DNA of 64,000 nt from Sneathiella litorea (GCF_009882915.1 NZ_WTUW01000002.1:1454895-1518894), one strand, 5' to 3'. Counted from the first letter of the stretch, positions 8,852-17,961 are shown. Notes: generated from the sequence alone by a model not told the origin. Made by a program: numbers and translations.

Positions 8852-9564
8852 GTACCTATTTCCGTCCCTAAATATGCAGCCTTGACATTTTCATCCTGTA
8901 AGACGGTTTCTGTCGGACCGTATGCAATGATTTCGCCAAAATCCAACACCATTGTTTTTGAGCAAACTGACCGGATCAGTTCAACATCATGATCAATCAG
9001 CAAAACCTGCGCGCCAAAATTGGCTTTGATATTGCCGATTACATAGCGAAGTCTGTCGACCTCGCATTCGGACAACCCACCTCCCGGTTCATCAAGGAGT
9101 ACGATCCTGGGGGAGGCTACAAGGCATCTTGCAAGTTCCGTCATCCGACGTTGGCACGGATTGAGCATTGCTGCCGGCACGTTCGCCATATCTACCAACC
9201 CAACATATTCCAGCACCCTGTTAAGTGCGGCGGATTTTCTCATGCCTATGCTGGCAGAGGTATCAAGGGATACCCAAATATTATCCGCAACCGACAGATT
9301 ATCTGCCGTTTGTACTTTCTGAAAGGAACGTGCAAGACCCCAACGCGCCCTTCTATGCGGGGCCAGCGAGAGCAGGTCTACCCCTTCGACATCAATGGCT
9401 CCGCTATCGGGAAGAACGAATCCGGACAAAACATTGATCAGGGTTGTTTTTCCGGCCCCGTTCGGGCCAATGACGCCGACGATATCATCCTGGATATCGA
9501 CTGTAATGTTATCAAGCGCCACAACGCCGCCGAAATGTACGGTCAAATCAGAAATCTTGATCAT
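8848..9564 (-). CDS. livG: Branched-chain-amino-acid-type ABC transporter, ATP-binding protein LivG
   Basis: A 238-residue LivG-type ATPase with intact Walker A (GPNGAGKT, residues 33-40), Walker B (IVLLDEP, 154-160) and H-loop (LLIDHD). The signature motif is unusual: where LivG proteins normally have LSYGQ or LPYGQ, this one reads LNPCQ (134-138), so the signature glycine is replaced by cysteine. The flanking QRRMTELARCLV is normal. The gene overlaps livF by four bases and livM by four bases, so it is under the same control and is unlikely to be a pseudogene. In a heterodimeric ATPase pair one degenerate signature can be tolerated. Confidence 0.88.
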   Translation of the reverse strand: MIKISDLTVHFGGVVALDNITVDIQDDIVGVIGPNGAGKTTLINVLSGFVLPDSGAIDVEGVDLLSLAPHRRARWGLARSFQKVQTADNLSVADNIWVSLDTSASIGMRKSAALNRVLEYVGLVDMANVPAAMLNPCQRRMTELARCLVASPRIVLLDEPGGGLSECEVDRLRYVIGNIKANFGAQVLLIDHDVELIRSVCSKTMVLDFGEIIAYGPTETVLQDENVKAAYLGTEIGT

Positions 9565-10541
9565 TTGTTCTGGCGCCCCCAGGCCTGGAATAGAGTAGAG
9601 ATCTGACCGGCAATTCCGTTGGGAGCGGTCATGATCGCGTGGAGCAATGCGGCGCCAAAAATAACGAGGGAAAGATCCGCATCGATCCCGATGTTGTTAA
9701 AGATTGCAGGGAGGACTCTGTATAGGAACCCAGCGATGACCGCTCCCATCCAATGCCCCACGCCGCCCACAATTGCAAGGGCGAACAACAAGATCGACTC
9801 CCCCGCAGGAAAGGATTTGGCATCGAGAATTTTCAAGGCGCCCGCGAGAAGTCCTCCCGCAGTCCCGGCTAAAAACCCGGATAGGGTGAAGCACCAGAGT
9901 TTGTAGAATGTCACATTCACACCGGCTGCCATGGCATTTGCTTCTGATTTTCTTATCATCGCCCATGCCCGCCCGGGCCGGCTAAATTTATGTGCCGCTG
10001 CTAACATGATGCCGAAAACCACAATAACAATTGAGTATCTCAGGTAGGCTGTATCACTCTCTGCGATCACCGGGCGTCGCATCTCACCGGGAGATTGCAA
10101 GGCAACTCCGAAAAAACCACTCCCACCATTCGGAAATTGAATTGCGGAGAGAATAATCTGGAAACCGCCTGCAATCATCAGGGTGATAAGGGCAAGATAT
10201 AGCCCTTTCATACGTATGGCCGGCAGGGCAAGAACCATTCCAATAAAGGCGGTTATCACTGCGCTAATCAGCAAATTCACCTCGAAAGGAAAATCGGCTG
10301 CGTAGTTCAACCGCAGCATGATCCACCCTCCCGCACCGACTAAAGCGACCTGAGAGAGATTAACGAGACCAAGATGAGAATAAAGTAGCGATACCCCATA
10401 GGCGGCGAGTGTGAAAATAGCCGCAGACGTCAGCACTTTTACCCAGATAGAGTCAATAATAAGAGGAAGAACTAGAATACAGATCGCCACAAAACCAAAT
10501 GTGGCGTACATCCGACTCTCTCTTCGAAGATGTAAGATCAT
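9561..10541 (-). CDS. livM: Branched-chain-amino-acid-type ABC transporter, permease LivM
   Basis: A 326-residue polytopic permease of the LivM family, with the expected hydrophobic helices and the conserved stretch PAIRMKGLYLALITLMIAGG that is typical of LivM-type permeases. It forms the membrane channel with LivH, encoded six bases upstream. The start at 10541 leaves a short basic N-terminus (MILHLRRESRMYATFG); Met11 is an alternative. It overlaps livG by four bases. Confidence 0.9.
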   Translation of the reverse strand: MILHLRRESRMYATFGFVAICILVLPLIIDSIWVKVLTSAAIFTLAAYGVSLLYSHLGLVNLSQVALVGAGGWIMLRLNYAADFPFEVNLLISAVITAFIGMVLALPAIRMKGLYLALITLMIAGGFQIILSAIQFPNGGSGFFGVALQSPGEMRRPVIAESDTAYLRYSIVIVVFGIMLAAAHKFSRPGRAWAMIRKSEANAMAAGVNVTFYKLWCFTLSGFLAGTAGGLLAGALKILDAKSFPAGESILLFALAIVGGVGHWMGAVIAGFLYRVLPAIFNNIGIDADLSLVIFGAALLHAIMTAPNGIAGQISTLFQAWGRQNK

Positions 10542-10547
10542 ACCTAC

Positions 10548-11420
10548 TTAGTCCTCCGTTTGAAATACAAGCCGCTGCTTGCGCTGCATCCAGAGAATGA
10601 CAAGAACAGCGACGACAAAGGGCACCAAGGACCTGAAAGGGGCCGCTGTTTTTACGAGCGTGAGCATCGCCTCCGCAACGCCGATTGACAGTCCGCCAAT
10701 GAAGGTAAGAAAGAGAGATTCAAGGCGACCGCAAATAGCGGCAGCGATTGCCGGAATGACCATGAAAGTGATGATTGTCGGGTCCAGACGCACCAAATCT
10801 CCAAACATCATCCCCGTAAACCCTGCTAACGCGCCGGAAAGTGCCCAGGCGATCGTTTCAACACGCAAAATCGGTATTCCAATCAAGGCGGAATGGGCGC
10901 GATTATTTGCGAGCGCCCGCATGAGCAATCCTGTCTTGGTTTTTTCCAGATAGAGTATCATCCCAAGGGCGATCAACAGGCTTGCGCCGAACGCGATAAC
11001 ACGCGTTACCGTGATCCGAACCTCCATCAGGCGAAACCCGATCTTGTCTGTTGGCAGAACCAGCTTGCGCGCAGCATCATCCCAAATGAAGCTGATCAAC
11101 CCGAGGATAATTAGCGCAAAACCGAGCGTTGCGACCGCCTTTACGACAGGTTCCCTCCATGCCAATCCCGAGGCAAAGAAGCGGCCAAAGAATACGGATA
11201 AAGCCACGCCGGTCAGTATAGACATCAGCCATGACACTGGTCCCGCAAATCCCCAGTCAATGAATTGCCAGCAAATCATCGCGCTTGCCGCTGCGATTGC
11301 GCCATACGCGAAGTTCAGGAACCCTGTGGCGCGGCGCAGGACGACAAGACCGATACCCCCAAGGGCATAAAGCGAGCCTACAGCAAGGCCGGAGATCAAA
11401 AATAGAGCATATATTTTCAT
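10548..11420 (-). CDS. livH: Branched-chain-amino-acid-type ABC transporter, permease LivH
   Basis: A 290-residue polytopic permease of the LivH family. The N-terminal GLAVGSLYALGGIGLVVLRR and RATGFLNFAYGAIAA segments are the usual LivH signature, and the protein is hydrophobic throughout. It partners LivM. A stem-loop separates it from the upstream binding-protein gene (11447-11481), which could lower its expression relative to that gene. Confidence 0.9.
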   Translation of the reverse strand: MKIYALFLISGLAVGSLYALGGIGLVVLRRATGFLNFAYGAIAAASAMICWQFIDWGFAGPVSWLMSILTGVALSVFFGRFFASGLAWREPVVKAVATLGFALIILGLISFIWDDAARKLVLPTDKIGFRLMEVRITVTRVIAFGASLLIALGMILYLEKTKTGLLMRALANNRAHSALIGIPILRVETIAWALSGALAGFTGMMFGDLVRLDPTIITFMVIPAIAAAICGRLESLFLTFIGGLSIGVAEAMLTLVKTAAPFRSLVPFVVAVLVILWMQRKQRLVFQTED

Positions 11421-11446
11421 GACAAATGGCCTTCAGAAAATGATAG

Positions 11447-11481
11447 AATGCCGTTCCCGGAACTTAATCAAAAACGGCATT
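11447..11481 (-). promoter_or_regulatory. Intercistronic hairpin between binding protein and livH
   Basis: AATGCCGTT (11447-11455) pairs perfectly with AACGGCATT (11473-11481). It lies 13 bases past the binding-protein stop codon and no T-run follows on the minus strand. Its likely role is mRNA stabilisation or partial attenuation. Confidence 0.6.
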
Positions 11482-11494
11482 TCAAGCAGTCTGA

Positions 11495-12754
11495 TTACTG
11501 GATAAGCCTCAACTGACGTTCTTGCTCACGAATAGGCTCCAGATAGCTTGAGTCAATGTCGTAGCAATCCCTGACAACCTTGAACTCATTCTCCGAATAG
11601 ACGACCATGCGACCTGCATGATTGGGCATATGCCGATCAAAATCGCCAACATAGTATGGCCCACACAGCAAATCGGACGTTAAACCGGATATCCCCTTAA
11701 TCGCCTTTGTTACGTTCGTGCGATTAATCTCGGCAGAATCCATTTTGAGCAGCGTTTCAACAAAAAACTTTGCGGATAAGTACCCGGACTGGGAGAAGGT
11801 ATCGCGTCTGTCCTCCTTCTCGCCGTATTTATCCATAACGGCTATCCAGTTTTGATTGTCCGGCCCATCTGAATTGAACGGCCCCAGTTCGATATTCACA
11901 TAAAGCTTGTTGTCCCAGTAATCCCCGAGCGCCGCGGGAATAGTCGGGTCGTATAGCGGGGTCGGAGAAATCCATTTAAAAGTATCTCCGCCGTCCTGTT
12001 CTTCAGCCACTTTTAAAATCCCGAGAGCCGGGCCAGCCGGCAGCATCAGCATGATCGTATCCACACCTTCCGCCAGCGCCTGCAGATAAACAGAATTCAA
12101 ATCAACCGCAGACGGATCCATTAATAAGGCAGTCGATTTTTTGCCGACAGACTCCATGTACTTTCCGGCCCAGTCACAGGCCCATCCCCCATTGTTGGGA
12201 ATGTTGAACCCAATACAGGCGGCATGTTCCGTCCCGAGTTCTTCCACTGCAAACTTCAATGCGCCAATGCCTGACGGGAGCGGTCCCTGGTTGCTCGAAA
12301 CAATGTTGGAATTCTCATAACAATCCGAAATCGCGCAAGCAGATGCCATTGCCATGACATCTTCGTCCTTATAGAGCTTCGCATTAACCGCCATGGATAC
12401 AACTGAGCCATTGCCGACAAGTGCCACGACGCCATCATCTTTTACGAGCTTGGTAGCCACTTGTGCTGCCAGTTCCGGATTCCATTGATCATTTTCAACG
12501 ATATACTTGATCGGGCGACCATTGATCCCGCCGTTATCATTCACGCAATGAAAATACGCGGCGGCGGCATCAGTTCCTCCGGAAAAATCGCCAGGAGGTG
12601 CATTGCCATTGATACCCCCAACAACAATTGGCTCGCCGGTTGCTTTCTCGCCGGTATTTAAACCGCATTCCGGTTCAGCAGCCTTCGCTTCCTCTGAGTA
12701 GCTTATAAATCCCATGGCCAGCATCAGTGCCAGCCCCATATACCGCATAAACAT
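11495..12754 (-). CDS. ABC transporter substrate-binding protein, LivK-like (periplasmic)
   Basis: A 419-residue type I periplasmic binding protein. The start at 12754 (MFMRYMGLALMLAMGFISYS) follows AGGAAGGA and gives a signal peptide cut near AKAAEP; the longer frame from 12796 lacks a ribosome site. The mature part opens with the usual GEPIVVGGINGN and a FHCVNDNGGINGRPIKYIVE segment (the INA/GG-hNGRxI motif of LivJ/K proteins). It delivers the ligand to LivHMGF. Because the gene sits directly after aldoxime dehydratase and nitrilase genes in one transcription unit, a ligand linked to aldoxime or nitrile breakdown is more likely than leucine; this is inferred. Confidence 0.88.
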   Translation of the reverse strand: MFMRYMGLALMLAMGFISYSEEAKAAEPECGLNTGEKATGEPIVVGGINGNAPPGDFSGGTDAAAAYFHCVNDNGGINGRPIKYIVENDQWNPELAAQVATKLVKDDGVVALVGNGSVVSMAVNAKLYKDEDVMAMASACAISDCYENSNIVSSNQGPLPSGIGALKFAVEELGTEHAACIGFNIPNNGGWACDWAGKYMESVGKKSTALLMDPSAVDLNSVYLQALAEGVDTIMLMLPAGPALGILKVAEEQDGGDTFKWISPTPLYDPTIPAALGDYWDNKLYVNIELGPFNSDGPDNQNWIAVMDKYGEKEDRRDTFSQSGYLSAKFFVETLLKMDSAEINRTNVTKAIKGISGLTSDLLCGPYYVGDFDRHMPNHAGRMVVYSENEFKVVRDCYDIDSSYLEPIREQERQLRLIQ

Positions 12755-12856
12755 TATCCATCCTTCCTGTTTCGTTAAAACTTTGCCTGATGCCATTTCT
12801 ATGCTGGCATTCCCTGCAATGTTTGATTGTTGGGTATTCTTTCTGGTGCAGGCTCC

Positions 12857-13906
12857 TCAGCTACGCACCCCGCTTAAAAGTCCTGTCCCCGACGCGCAGT
12901 TTACGTATTCCGCAATTTGGCTGACTGCCGGTAACACAGAAACTTCATGCCAGTAACGCGACCGCATTTTTGGTCCGTATCTTGGCGCAAACTCCATAAA
13001 GGCATTAAAAATCGCGAGATGAGTCGGGTGGAATTCCGCCCACTGTTCAAGGTCCTTCAAAGACCGGAAATACGCCAAGCCATAGGTATGGTCTCGGCTT
13101 TCGCCCCCTTCATCGAGAAGCGACATATATCGGCAATCTATGCAATTGACTTCTTCAAGCCCGTTATCCCGGAGAAAGTTCATTCCGGCCCTAAGCACTG
13201 GTTCAATATCCGAATAATATTCCTCTCTCTCGATCCCGGCTGCCTTGGTGAGGTCCTGACCCGACCTAATAACTGCCAGGTTCTGATTTGGACGGACGAC
13301 AATGCGATTTGGTCCCTCTTCCACCACCTCTATATCTCCGGCAGGCTCCAGTACGTCAGTCGCGGACTCCTCAATCCTATCTCGCATACTCCCCCAATAG
13401 GCGTGCCTCAGAATCGGGTCACTAACACTATGGCGGGCGTGACCGATACCAACAATGTGATCAGGGCCGGAATGCAAGGTTTCAAAGCGTTTCAATGGAA
13501 TATTAAAGAATTCGCGAAAAACACCGTAATCTAGGCCTTCCATACTATGCCGCGCCCAAAAGGCCCTGAAGACAGGCGTCTCAAAAAATTTGGCCATTGC
13601 GTCCGGCTTCAACCAGTAACAGGTCACTACAAGCTGACTATGGCCTGTGCCATCCATTTCGCACTCTGACAAATCCACATGATCGGCCTTGCCGATCTTG
13701 CGCAAGAGAAGATCGAGACCCGCCACGACCTCATAAAGCCTGTCCCGGTCTGAGCGGCTGAACTGACAGCCGATCACCGCCATGGAGATTTCGTTTGTCC
13801 CTGAGCCAAACTCTGAACTGAATGCCGGGACCGGCGGTTCCCATCCCGGAGGCATCCGAAGCGGATAGGTCCGCTCACTTCCTCCAGATAGATTATTCTG
13901 CCGCAT
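12857..13906 (-). CDS. oxd: Aldoxime dehydratase (haem-containing, OxdA family)
   Basis: A 349-residue homologue of aliphatic/phenylacetaldoxime dehydratase, which dehydrates aldoximes (R-CH=N-OH) to nitriles by direct binding of substrate to ferrous haem. Conserved features are HPTHLAIF with the probable proximal haem ligand His296, RYWHEVSVLP with His320 matching the catalytic distal histidine, IRSGQD with Ser215, and the YWGSMRDRI arginines. Length matches the family (about 350). I start at 13906, where GGAG lies nine bases upstream inside the nitrilase gene; the two genes overlap by 14 bases. The longer frame from 13978 would lie deep in nitrilase. Its product is the substrate of the adjacent nitrilase. 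Confidence 0.9.
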   Translation of the reverse strand: MRQNNLSGGSERTYPLRMPPGWEPPVPAFSSEFGSGTNEISMAVIGCQFSRSDRDRLYEVVAGLDLLLRKIGKADHVDLSECEMDGTGHSQLVVTCYWLKPDAMAKFFETPVFRAFWARHSMEGLDYGVFREFFNIPLKRFETLHSGPDHIVGIGHARHSVSDPILRHAYWGSMRDRIEESATDVLEPAGDIEVVEEGPNRIVVRPNQNLAVIRSGQDLTKAAGIEREEYYSDIEPVLRAGMNFLRDNGLEEVNCIDCRYMSLLDEGGESRDHTYGLAYFRSLKDLEQWAEFHPTHLAIFNAFMEFAPRYGPKMRSRYWHEVSVLPAVSQIAEYVNCASGTGLLSGVRS

Positions 13907-14924
13907 GCTCAATCTCCATTGTAGCCGCGTCGGCATCCTGCGTATCTTCGCGGACCGCCAGCTTTTCTCCCTCATCAAAATTCATGACAACAGGGTTAGG
14001 ACGCGAATTGAACATCAGGCGCAGCACGTCCGGCCGTGAATAGTGACCAACGGGATCCGCCGCCGATTTCGCATAGGCAATCATTCCAAGGTCAATTTCC
14101 GCGATCAGTAGCCCTTCTTCATTCTCGGCGAGTGGTTCGGCAAGCGGCGACCCATCGGGGCCGTAAATTCTGGCATGACCACCGCCCGCTTTCAGGAACT
14201 CTCTCTTATCCGGAGAATCGCAGAGAAGCTCGACCATAGCCGGCGAAACCGTGGCACATGACGCAACAACGAAACATTGCCCTTCCGCCGCATACATTTG
14301 GCTGGCGGAAGAATTCAACTCCGGTCCCAATGCGTATGCGACGCCGTTGTAAAGGCTGAAACTCGGCCAGGATGCAACATGTATTTGCTCATTCTGTGAA
14401 TACATGGCGTACTTGGTAAGCGGCTGCAGATGTTCCCAACAACAAAGGGCGCCGACACGGCCTATGTCTGTATCGCTGACAATGAGATGGCTTCCGTCAC
14501 TTTCGCCAAATACAGTCCTTTCCACATGAGTTGGTTTCAGTTTTCGGCGGCGGGAAACGATTTCACCATCGGGCCCGTAATGCCATTGGCCCATGTAAAG
14601 ACTGCCACCGTCCTTCTCAGACACACCGATAACAACATGAATGTTGTTACGACGGGCTGCCTCAGCCAGCGCGTTATCATGGTTACTGCCTACCTGGATG
14701 GAATTTTCATGATATCGTCCCACAAACTGCATTCCCCAGGCCGGAGCGCCGAGCCAAATCCACCATGGATAGCCGGGCAGCCAGGTTTCAGGAAAGGCAA
14801 TAAGCCTTACCCCCTCTGCTCCCGCCTGATCGATGAGCGAGATCGCTTTAGCGACGGACTTATCCAGATCCAGATACTCAGGAGCGGCCTGTACGGCCGC
14901 GACTTTGAAAGGTTGGTGTGACAT
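13893..14924 (-). CDS. nit: Nitrilase (carbon-nitrogen hydrolase superfamily)
   Basis: A 343-residue true nitrilase that would hydrolyse a nitrile to the carboxylic acid and ammonia. The catalytic triad is Glu46 (FPETWLPGYPWW), Lys128 (RRKLKPTH) and Cys162 (GALCCWEHLQPL), with the spacing normal for nitrilases. Length and the HVERTVFGESDG segment also fit arylacetonitrilase/aliphatic nitrilase groups. It is the first gene of the operon and overlaps the aldoxime dehydratase gene, so the pair should carry out aldoxime to nitrile to acid. The AraC-type regulator at 15104 diverges from it across 179 bases. Confidence 0.93.
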   Translation of the reverse strand: MSHQPFKVAAVQAAPEYLDLDKSVAKAISLIDQAGAEGVRLIAFPETWLPGYPWWIWLGAPAWGMQFVGRYHENSIQVGSNHDNALAEAARRNNIHVVIGVSEKDGGSLYMGQWHYGPDGEIVSRRRKLKPTHVERTVFGESDGSHLIVSDTDIGRVGALCCWEHLQPLTKYAMYSQNEQIHVASWPSFSLYNGVAYALGPELNSSASQMYAAEGQCFVVASCATVSPAMVELLCDSPDKREFLKAGGGHARIYGPDGSPLAEPLAENEEGLLIAEIDLGMIAYAKSAADPVGHYSRPDVLRLMFNSRPNPVVMNFDEGEKLAVREDTQDADAATMEIEHAAE

Positions 14925-14992
14925 AGTTGGAACCTTCTCCCTGTTAGTTAATTTGGCTTCCGATTGTTTGAAATTAAAATACGATTCAGACT

Positions 14993-15008
14993 TACGGACT
15001 TATCCGTA
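14993..15008. promoter_or_regulatory. Candidate operator in the nitrilase/AraC intergenic region
   Basis: TACGGA (14993-14998) and TCCGTA (15003-15008) form a perfect inverted repeat with a four-base centre, within a 179-base divergent promoter region. A role in control of the nitrilase operon by the adjacent AraC protein is inferred; AraC proteins more often use direct repeats. Confidence 0.35.
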
Positions 15009-15103
15009 TGGGCGGGAAATATTGTTATTTTGGGCAAAATTTAGTATTTTATGTTTTTATTATGTATATTACCCTCAGTAGAAGGACTTGAGGACAGCGA
15101 GTC

Positions 15104-16063
15104 GTGCAACTGAATTTTGATACGAGAAGTGTTACGAATAGAGATCGCTTTGCCTATTGGCGCGAGGCGGTTTGTGCCACCTATGTCCAGCTTGGTTGCG
15201 AAGCAGTTGAACGCCGGAATTTCAAGGGTTCAATCACATTAGAACGGCTTCCTCAGATCTCCATTTCCTTCGTTTCCGGAACATCGCATGATGTCATTCG
15301 TCGCAAACAGGATATATCGCGCGCGACAGACGAATTTTTTCTTCTCAGCTTACAGTTGAAGAAAAAGGCATACCTTAGTCAGAGGGAGCGCATTGCCGAG
15401 CTAGGCCCAGGTGACTTTGCTCTGTACAGCAGTACCGACCATTACAAACTGACTTTGACGGATAGTTTCGAGCAGTTGGTCCTCCAAATGCCGAAGAAAC
15501 AACTTCTGGCGAGAATGCCTAACGCAGATCTTTTGACCGGGCGTCGTATTTCGGGGAACAGCGTAATTGGAAAACTGGTTGGTCAAAGCGTCCTCGGGTT
15601 TGCTCGTGCCGAAAACAACAACCGGATTATACAGTCCTTTATTCAGGACACTCTTATTGATCTGGTCGCGACTGGCTTGTCATCGATTGATGAGGGTAAC
15701 TGTGAATTAAGTTTGCCGGAACAGCATATGTCACTGCGCGCAAGAACCTTTATTCAGTCCAACTTGATGGACCCTGCGCTGGACAGAAACGCCGTGGCAC
15801 AGGCGACAGGTATATCCGTCAGGCGGCTGAACGAGATATTCATGAAGGAAGGTTATTCCATTAGCGGCTTTATCCGCAGTGCCAGGCTTGATAGAGCCGC
15901 ATCAGATCTTAAGGACCCTCGGTTCCAGCGGCAATCTATCAGTGAACTCGCGATGAAATGGGGATTTAATAACTTCCAACATTTCTCGAGAATCTTCCGG
16001 GAAACATACGGAAAACCTCCAAGCGAATTTCGATCAGCGAAAGCTTCTTATCCCAAACAGTGA
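15104..16063 (+). CDS. AraC family transcriptional regulator of the nitrilase/aldoxime operon
   Basis: A 319-residue regulator starting with GTG at 15104 (MQLNFDTRSVTNRDRFAYWR). The N-terminal ~200 residues resemble the AraC_binding_2 effector domain found in FeaR- and NitR-like proteins (DRFAYWREAVCATYVQL near the start). The C-terminal ~100 residues hold two helix-turn-helix units, with QATGISVRRLNEIFMKEGYS and AMKWGFNNFQHFSRIFRETY. Regulators of this type next to nitrilase and aldoxime dehydratase genes activate them in response to the pathway substrate; divergence from nitrilase supports the same role here. The ribosome site before the GTG is weak (GAAGGACTTGAGGA about 12 bases upstream). 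Confidence 0.88.
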   Translation: MQLNFDTRSVTNRDRFAYWREAVCATYVQLGCEAVERRNFKGSITLERLPQISISFVSGTSHDVIRRKQDISRATDEFFLLSLQLKKKAYLSQRERIAELGPGDFALYSSTDHYKLTLTDSFEQLVLQMPKKQLLARMPNADLLTGRRISGNSVIGKLVGQSVLGFARAENNNRIIQSFIQDTLIDLVATGLSSIDEGNCELSLPEQHMSLRARTFIQSNLMDPALDRNAVAQATGISVRRLNEIFMKEGYSISGFIRSARLDRAASDLKDPRFQRQSISELAMKWGFNNFQHFSRIFRETYGKPPSEFRSAKASYPKQ

Positions 16064-16357
16064 ACACTCCTTGTGAATGTGCGCATAATTTCCAAGCAGA
16101 GGACACCGGTCTCATCGCGCCTTGGCAAGAGAGAAGCCTAATACAATTAGCGGTTATTAAAAATTTCCCTCGAAGTTAAACCGCAGAAGCGTCAAAACTC
16201 AGCAACCTTTTCTGTTCGCGTACCTGCCTATTGACTATTGCGATATTCTATATAACCATTCGGACCGCTTCGATAATCAAGAACGTAAATAAACTGAAGC
16301 GAAAAAAGAATAATTAAAACAATTTGCGGGAAAGTGACTTCCCGTGGGGAGAATATA

Positions 16358-17434
16358 ATGAAATTGAAGCGTATGATTGGCAAAAGTCTCTTTGTGATGG
16401 CGGCTTTACTTTCTGTTAGCGCATTCAGCACCAGCGCATATGCAGAATATTACCTCCGTTACAGTGAACTCGGCCCGCCACGTGGTGCCCGTGCAGAATC
16501 CTTGAAATGGTGGGCTTCTGAAATTGAAGAGCGCACAAATGGCGAAGTTAAAATCGAGTTTTTCTGGAGTCAGGCGCTATCTAAAGGCAAGGAAACCCTG
16601 AGAGCGGTCTCAACGGGCCTTGCAGATGCAGGAACCATTATGGGTCCATATAACCCAGCAGAAATGCCGGTATGGAACTATGGTAACATCCCGTTTGTCG
16701 CAGGCGATATTTGGGTAACGCTGAGAACCTGGCAAGATCTGCAGACGACAATGCCCGAGCTTTCCGATGAAATGAAGAGAAACGGTATTCACGCGCTGGC
16801 CAACTTTACCACGGGACCCAGCGAGATTGTTTCAAACTTTGAGATCAAATCGTCCGCTGATCTTGATGGCAAAAAAATCCGGGCAACTGCCGGCTTTATA
16901 CCGCTATTGAAAAACCTCGGCGCCATTCCTGTAAATCTTGGCCATAGCGAAATCTATCAGGCGATGGACCGCGGCACGGTAGATGCCGGTGCTACCTACA
17001 TGTTTGCGACGCGCTCTTATAAATTTTATGAAGTTGCGGACTATGTAACGGAAGTCAACATGGGACAGGTTGTTGGATATGGTGCTGGTATAAATCTCAA
17101 GCTGTGGAATGAAATGCCGGACAACATCAAGAAAATCATGACCGAAGTCAGCGAGGAGTTTGTTGAACATTACTCCAAAGCCCTGATTGAAGATAACGCC
17201 TCTGCCCGAGCCGAATTGCTCAAAGGCATTGACGGTAAGGTCATGAAAATTACTACTCTTGATGAAGAAGAGCGTGCGAAATGGAGAGCTGCAGCAGAAG
17301 AACTGGTTGTTGAATGGAAAGAACGTACTGATGCCAAGGGTATCGATTCCCAAAGTGTCATCGATCAGTACAACGCAACTTTTGCTAAATACCAGAAAGA
17401 GCTCGAAGAAAAGGGCTATCCTTGGAACCGTTAA
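16358..17434 (+). CDS. TRAP transporter 1, periplasmic substrate-binding protein (DctP family)
   Basis: A 358-residue DctP-type binding protein. I start at ATG 16358 after GGGGAGAATATA; the signal peptide is MKLKRMIGKSLFVMAALLSV and onward to AYAEYY. The core shows the TRAP layout: YLRYSELGPPRGARAESLKW, then a specificity region DLDGKKIRATAGF with the expected ligand-clamping arginine, then MDRGTVDAGATYMFATRSYK. It feeds the small and large membrane subunits just downstream. The region has no neighbouring enzyme on the same strand, so the ligand, probably an organic acid, is unknown. A short CGGGAA/TTCCCG stem sits just before the ribosome site. Confidence 0.92.
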   Translation: MKLKRMIGKSLFVMAALLSVSAFSTSAYAEYYLRYSELGPPRGARAESLKWWASEIEERTNGEVKIEFFWSQALSKGKETLRAVSTGLADAGTIMGPYNPAEMPVWNYGNIPFVAGDIWVTLRTWQDLQTTMPELSDEMKRNGIHALANFTTGPSEIVSNFEIKSSADLDGKKIRATAGFIPLLKNLGAIPVNLGHSEIYQAMDRGTVDAGATYMFATRSYKFYEVADYVTEVNMGQVVGYGAGINLKLWNEMPDNIKKIMTEVSEEFVEHYSKALIEDNASARAELLKGIDGKVMKITTLDEEERAKWRAAAEELVVEWKERTDAKGIDSQSVIDQYNATFAKYQKELEEKGYPWNR

Positions 17435-17469
17435 GCTGTCTTTTGTAACTTCTTAATCTGGAAAACTAG

Positions 17470-17955
17470 ATGAAAAACAGCTTTCACTATTTCGAGAAAA
17501 CCCTCGTTCTAGTTGCCGGCGTAGCCGTTATGCTCATGCTTGCAATCACCACATTGTCTGTATTAGGCCGATATGTCATAGGCGTCCCAATACCGGACGA
17601 TGTGGTGATGAATGAGTTTCTTATGGTGTTCGTGGTGTTTTTGCCCTTCGCTTTTGTGCAGTCACAGCGCGAACATATCATGGTAACCTTGTTTACTGAT
17701 AAACTCCCTGACCGCGCAAACCTGGTCCTTGACGCCTTTGGCTTTCTGCTTGGTTTCGCGTTTTTCGCGATCATGACCTATTCTGCATTCCACTACTTTC
17801 TGGATGCGTGGATTACCGGAAACTATATGGAAGGTCCGCTATCCTTACCGGAATGGCCGGTCCGTTTCATATTTTTCGTTGGCATTCTCATGTTTACGCT
17901 TCGGTTTGCAATAGACGTGGTCAAAGCCGGGCTCGAGCTCACGAACAGAAAGTAA
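17470..17955 (+). CDS. TRAP transporter 1, small membrane subunit (DctQ family)
   Basis: A 161-residue protein with four predicted membrane helices and the DctQ pattern: first helix VLVAGVAVMLMLAITTLSVLG, then RYVIGVPIPDDVVMNEFLMVF (conserved position of the polar E/N before the second helix) and QREHIMVTLF. It bridges the binding protein and the large subunit in the inner membrane. It lies 35 bases after dctP and six bases before dctM. Unlike the other TRAP systems here, no hairpin separates it from dctP. Confidence 0.9.
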   Translation: MKNSFHYFEKTLVLVAGVAVMLMLAITTLSVLGRYVIGVPIPDDVVMNEFLMVFVVFLPFAFVQSQREHIMVTLFTDKLPDRANLVLDAFGFLLGFAFFAIMTYSAFHYFLDAWITGNYMEGPLSLPEWPVRFIFFVGILMFTLRFAIDVVKAGLELTNRK

Positions 17956-17961
17956 AGTTTT

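Noticed and set aside
8989-9606. 205-codon plus-strand frame
   Set aside because: It is antisense to livG and has no independent support.
12947-13534. 195-codon plus-strand frame
   Set aside because: It is antisense to aldoxime dehydratase, which has conserved haem and catalytic residues.
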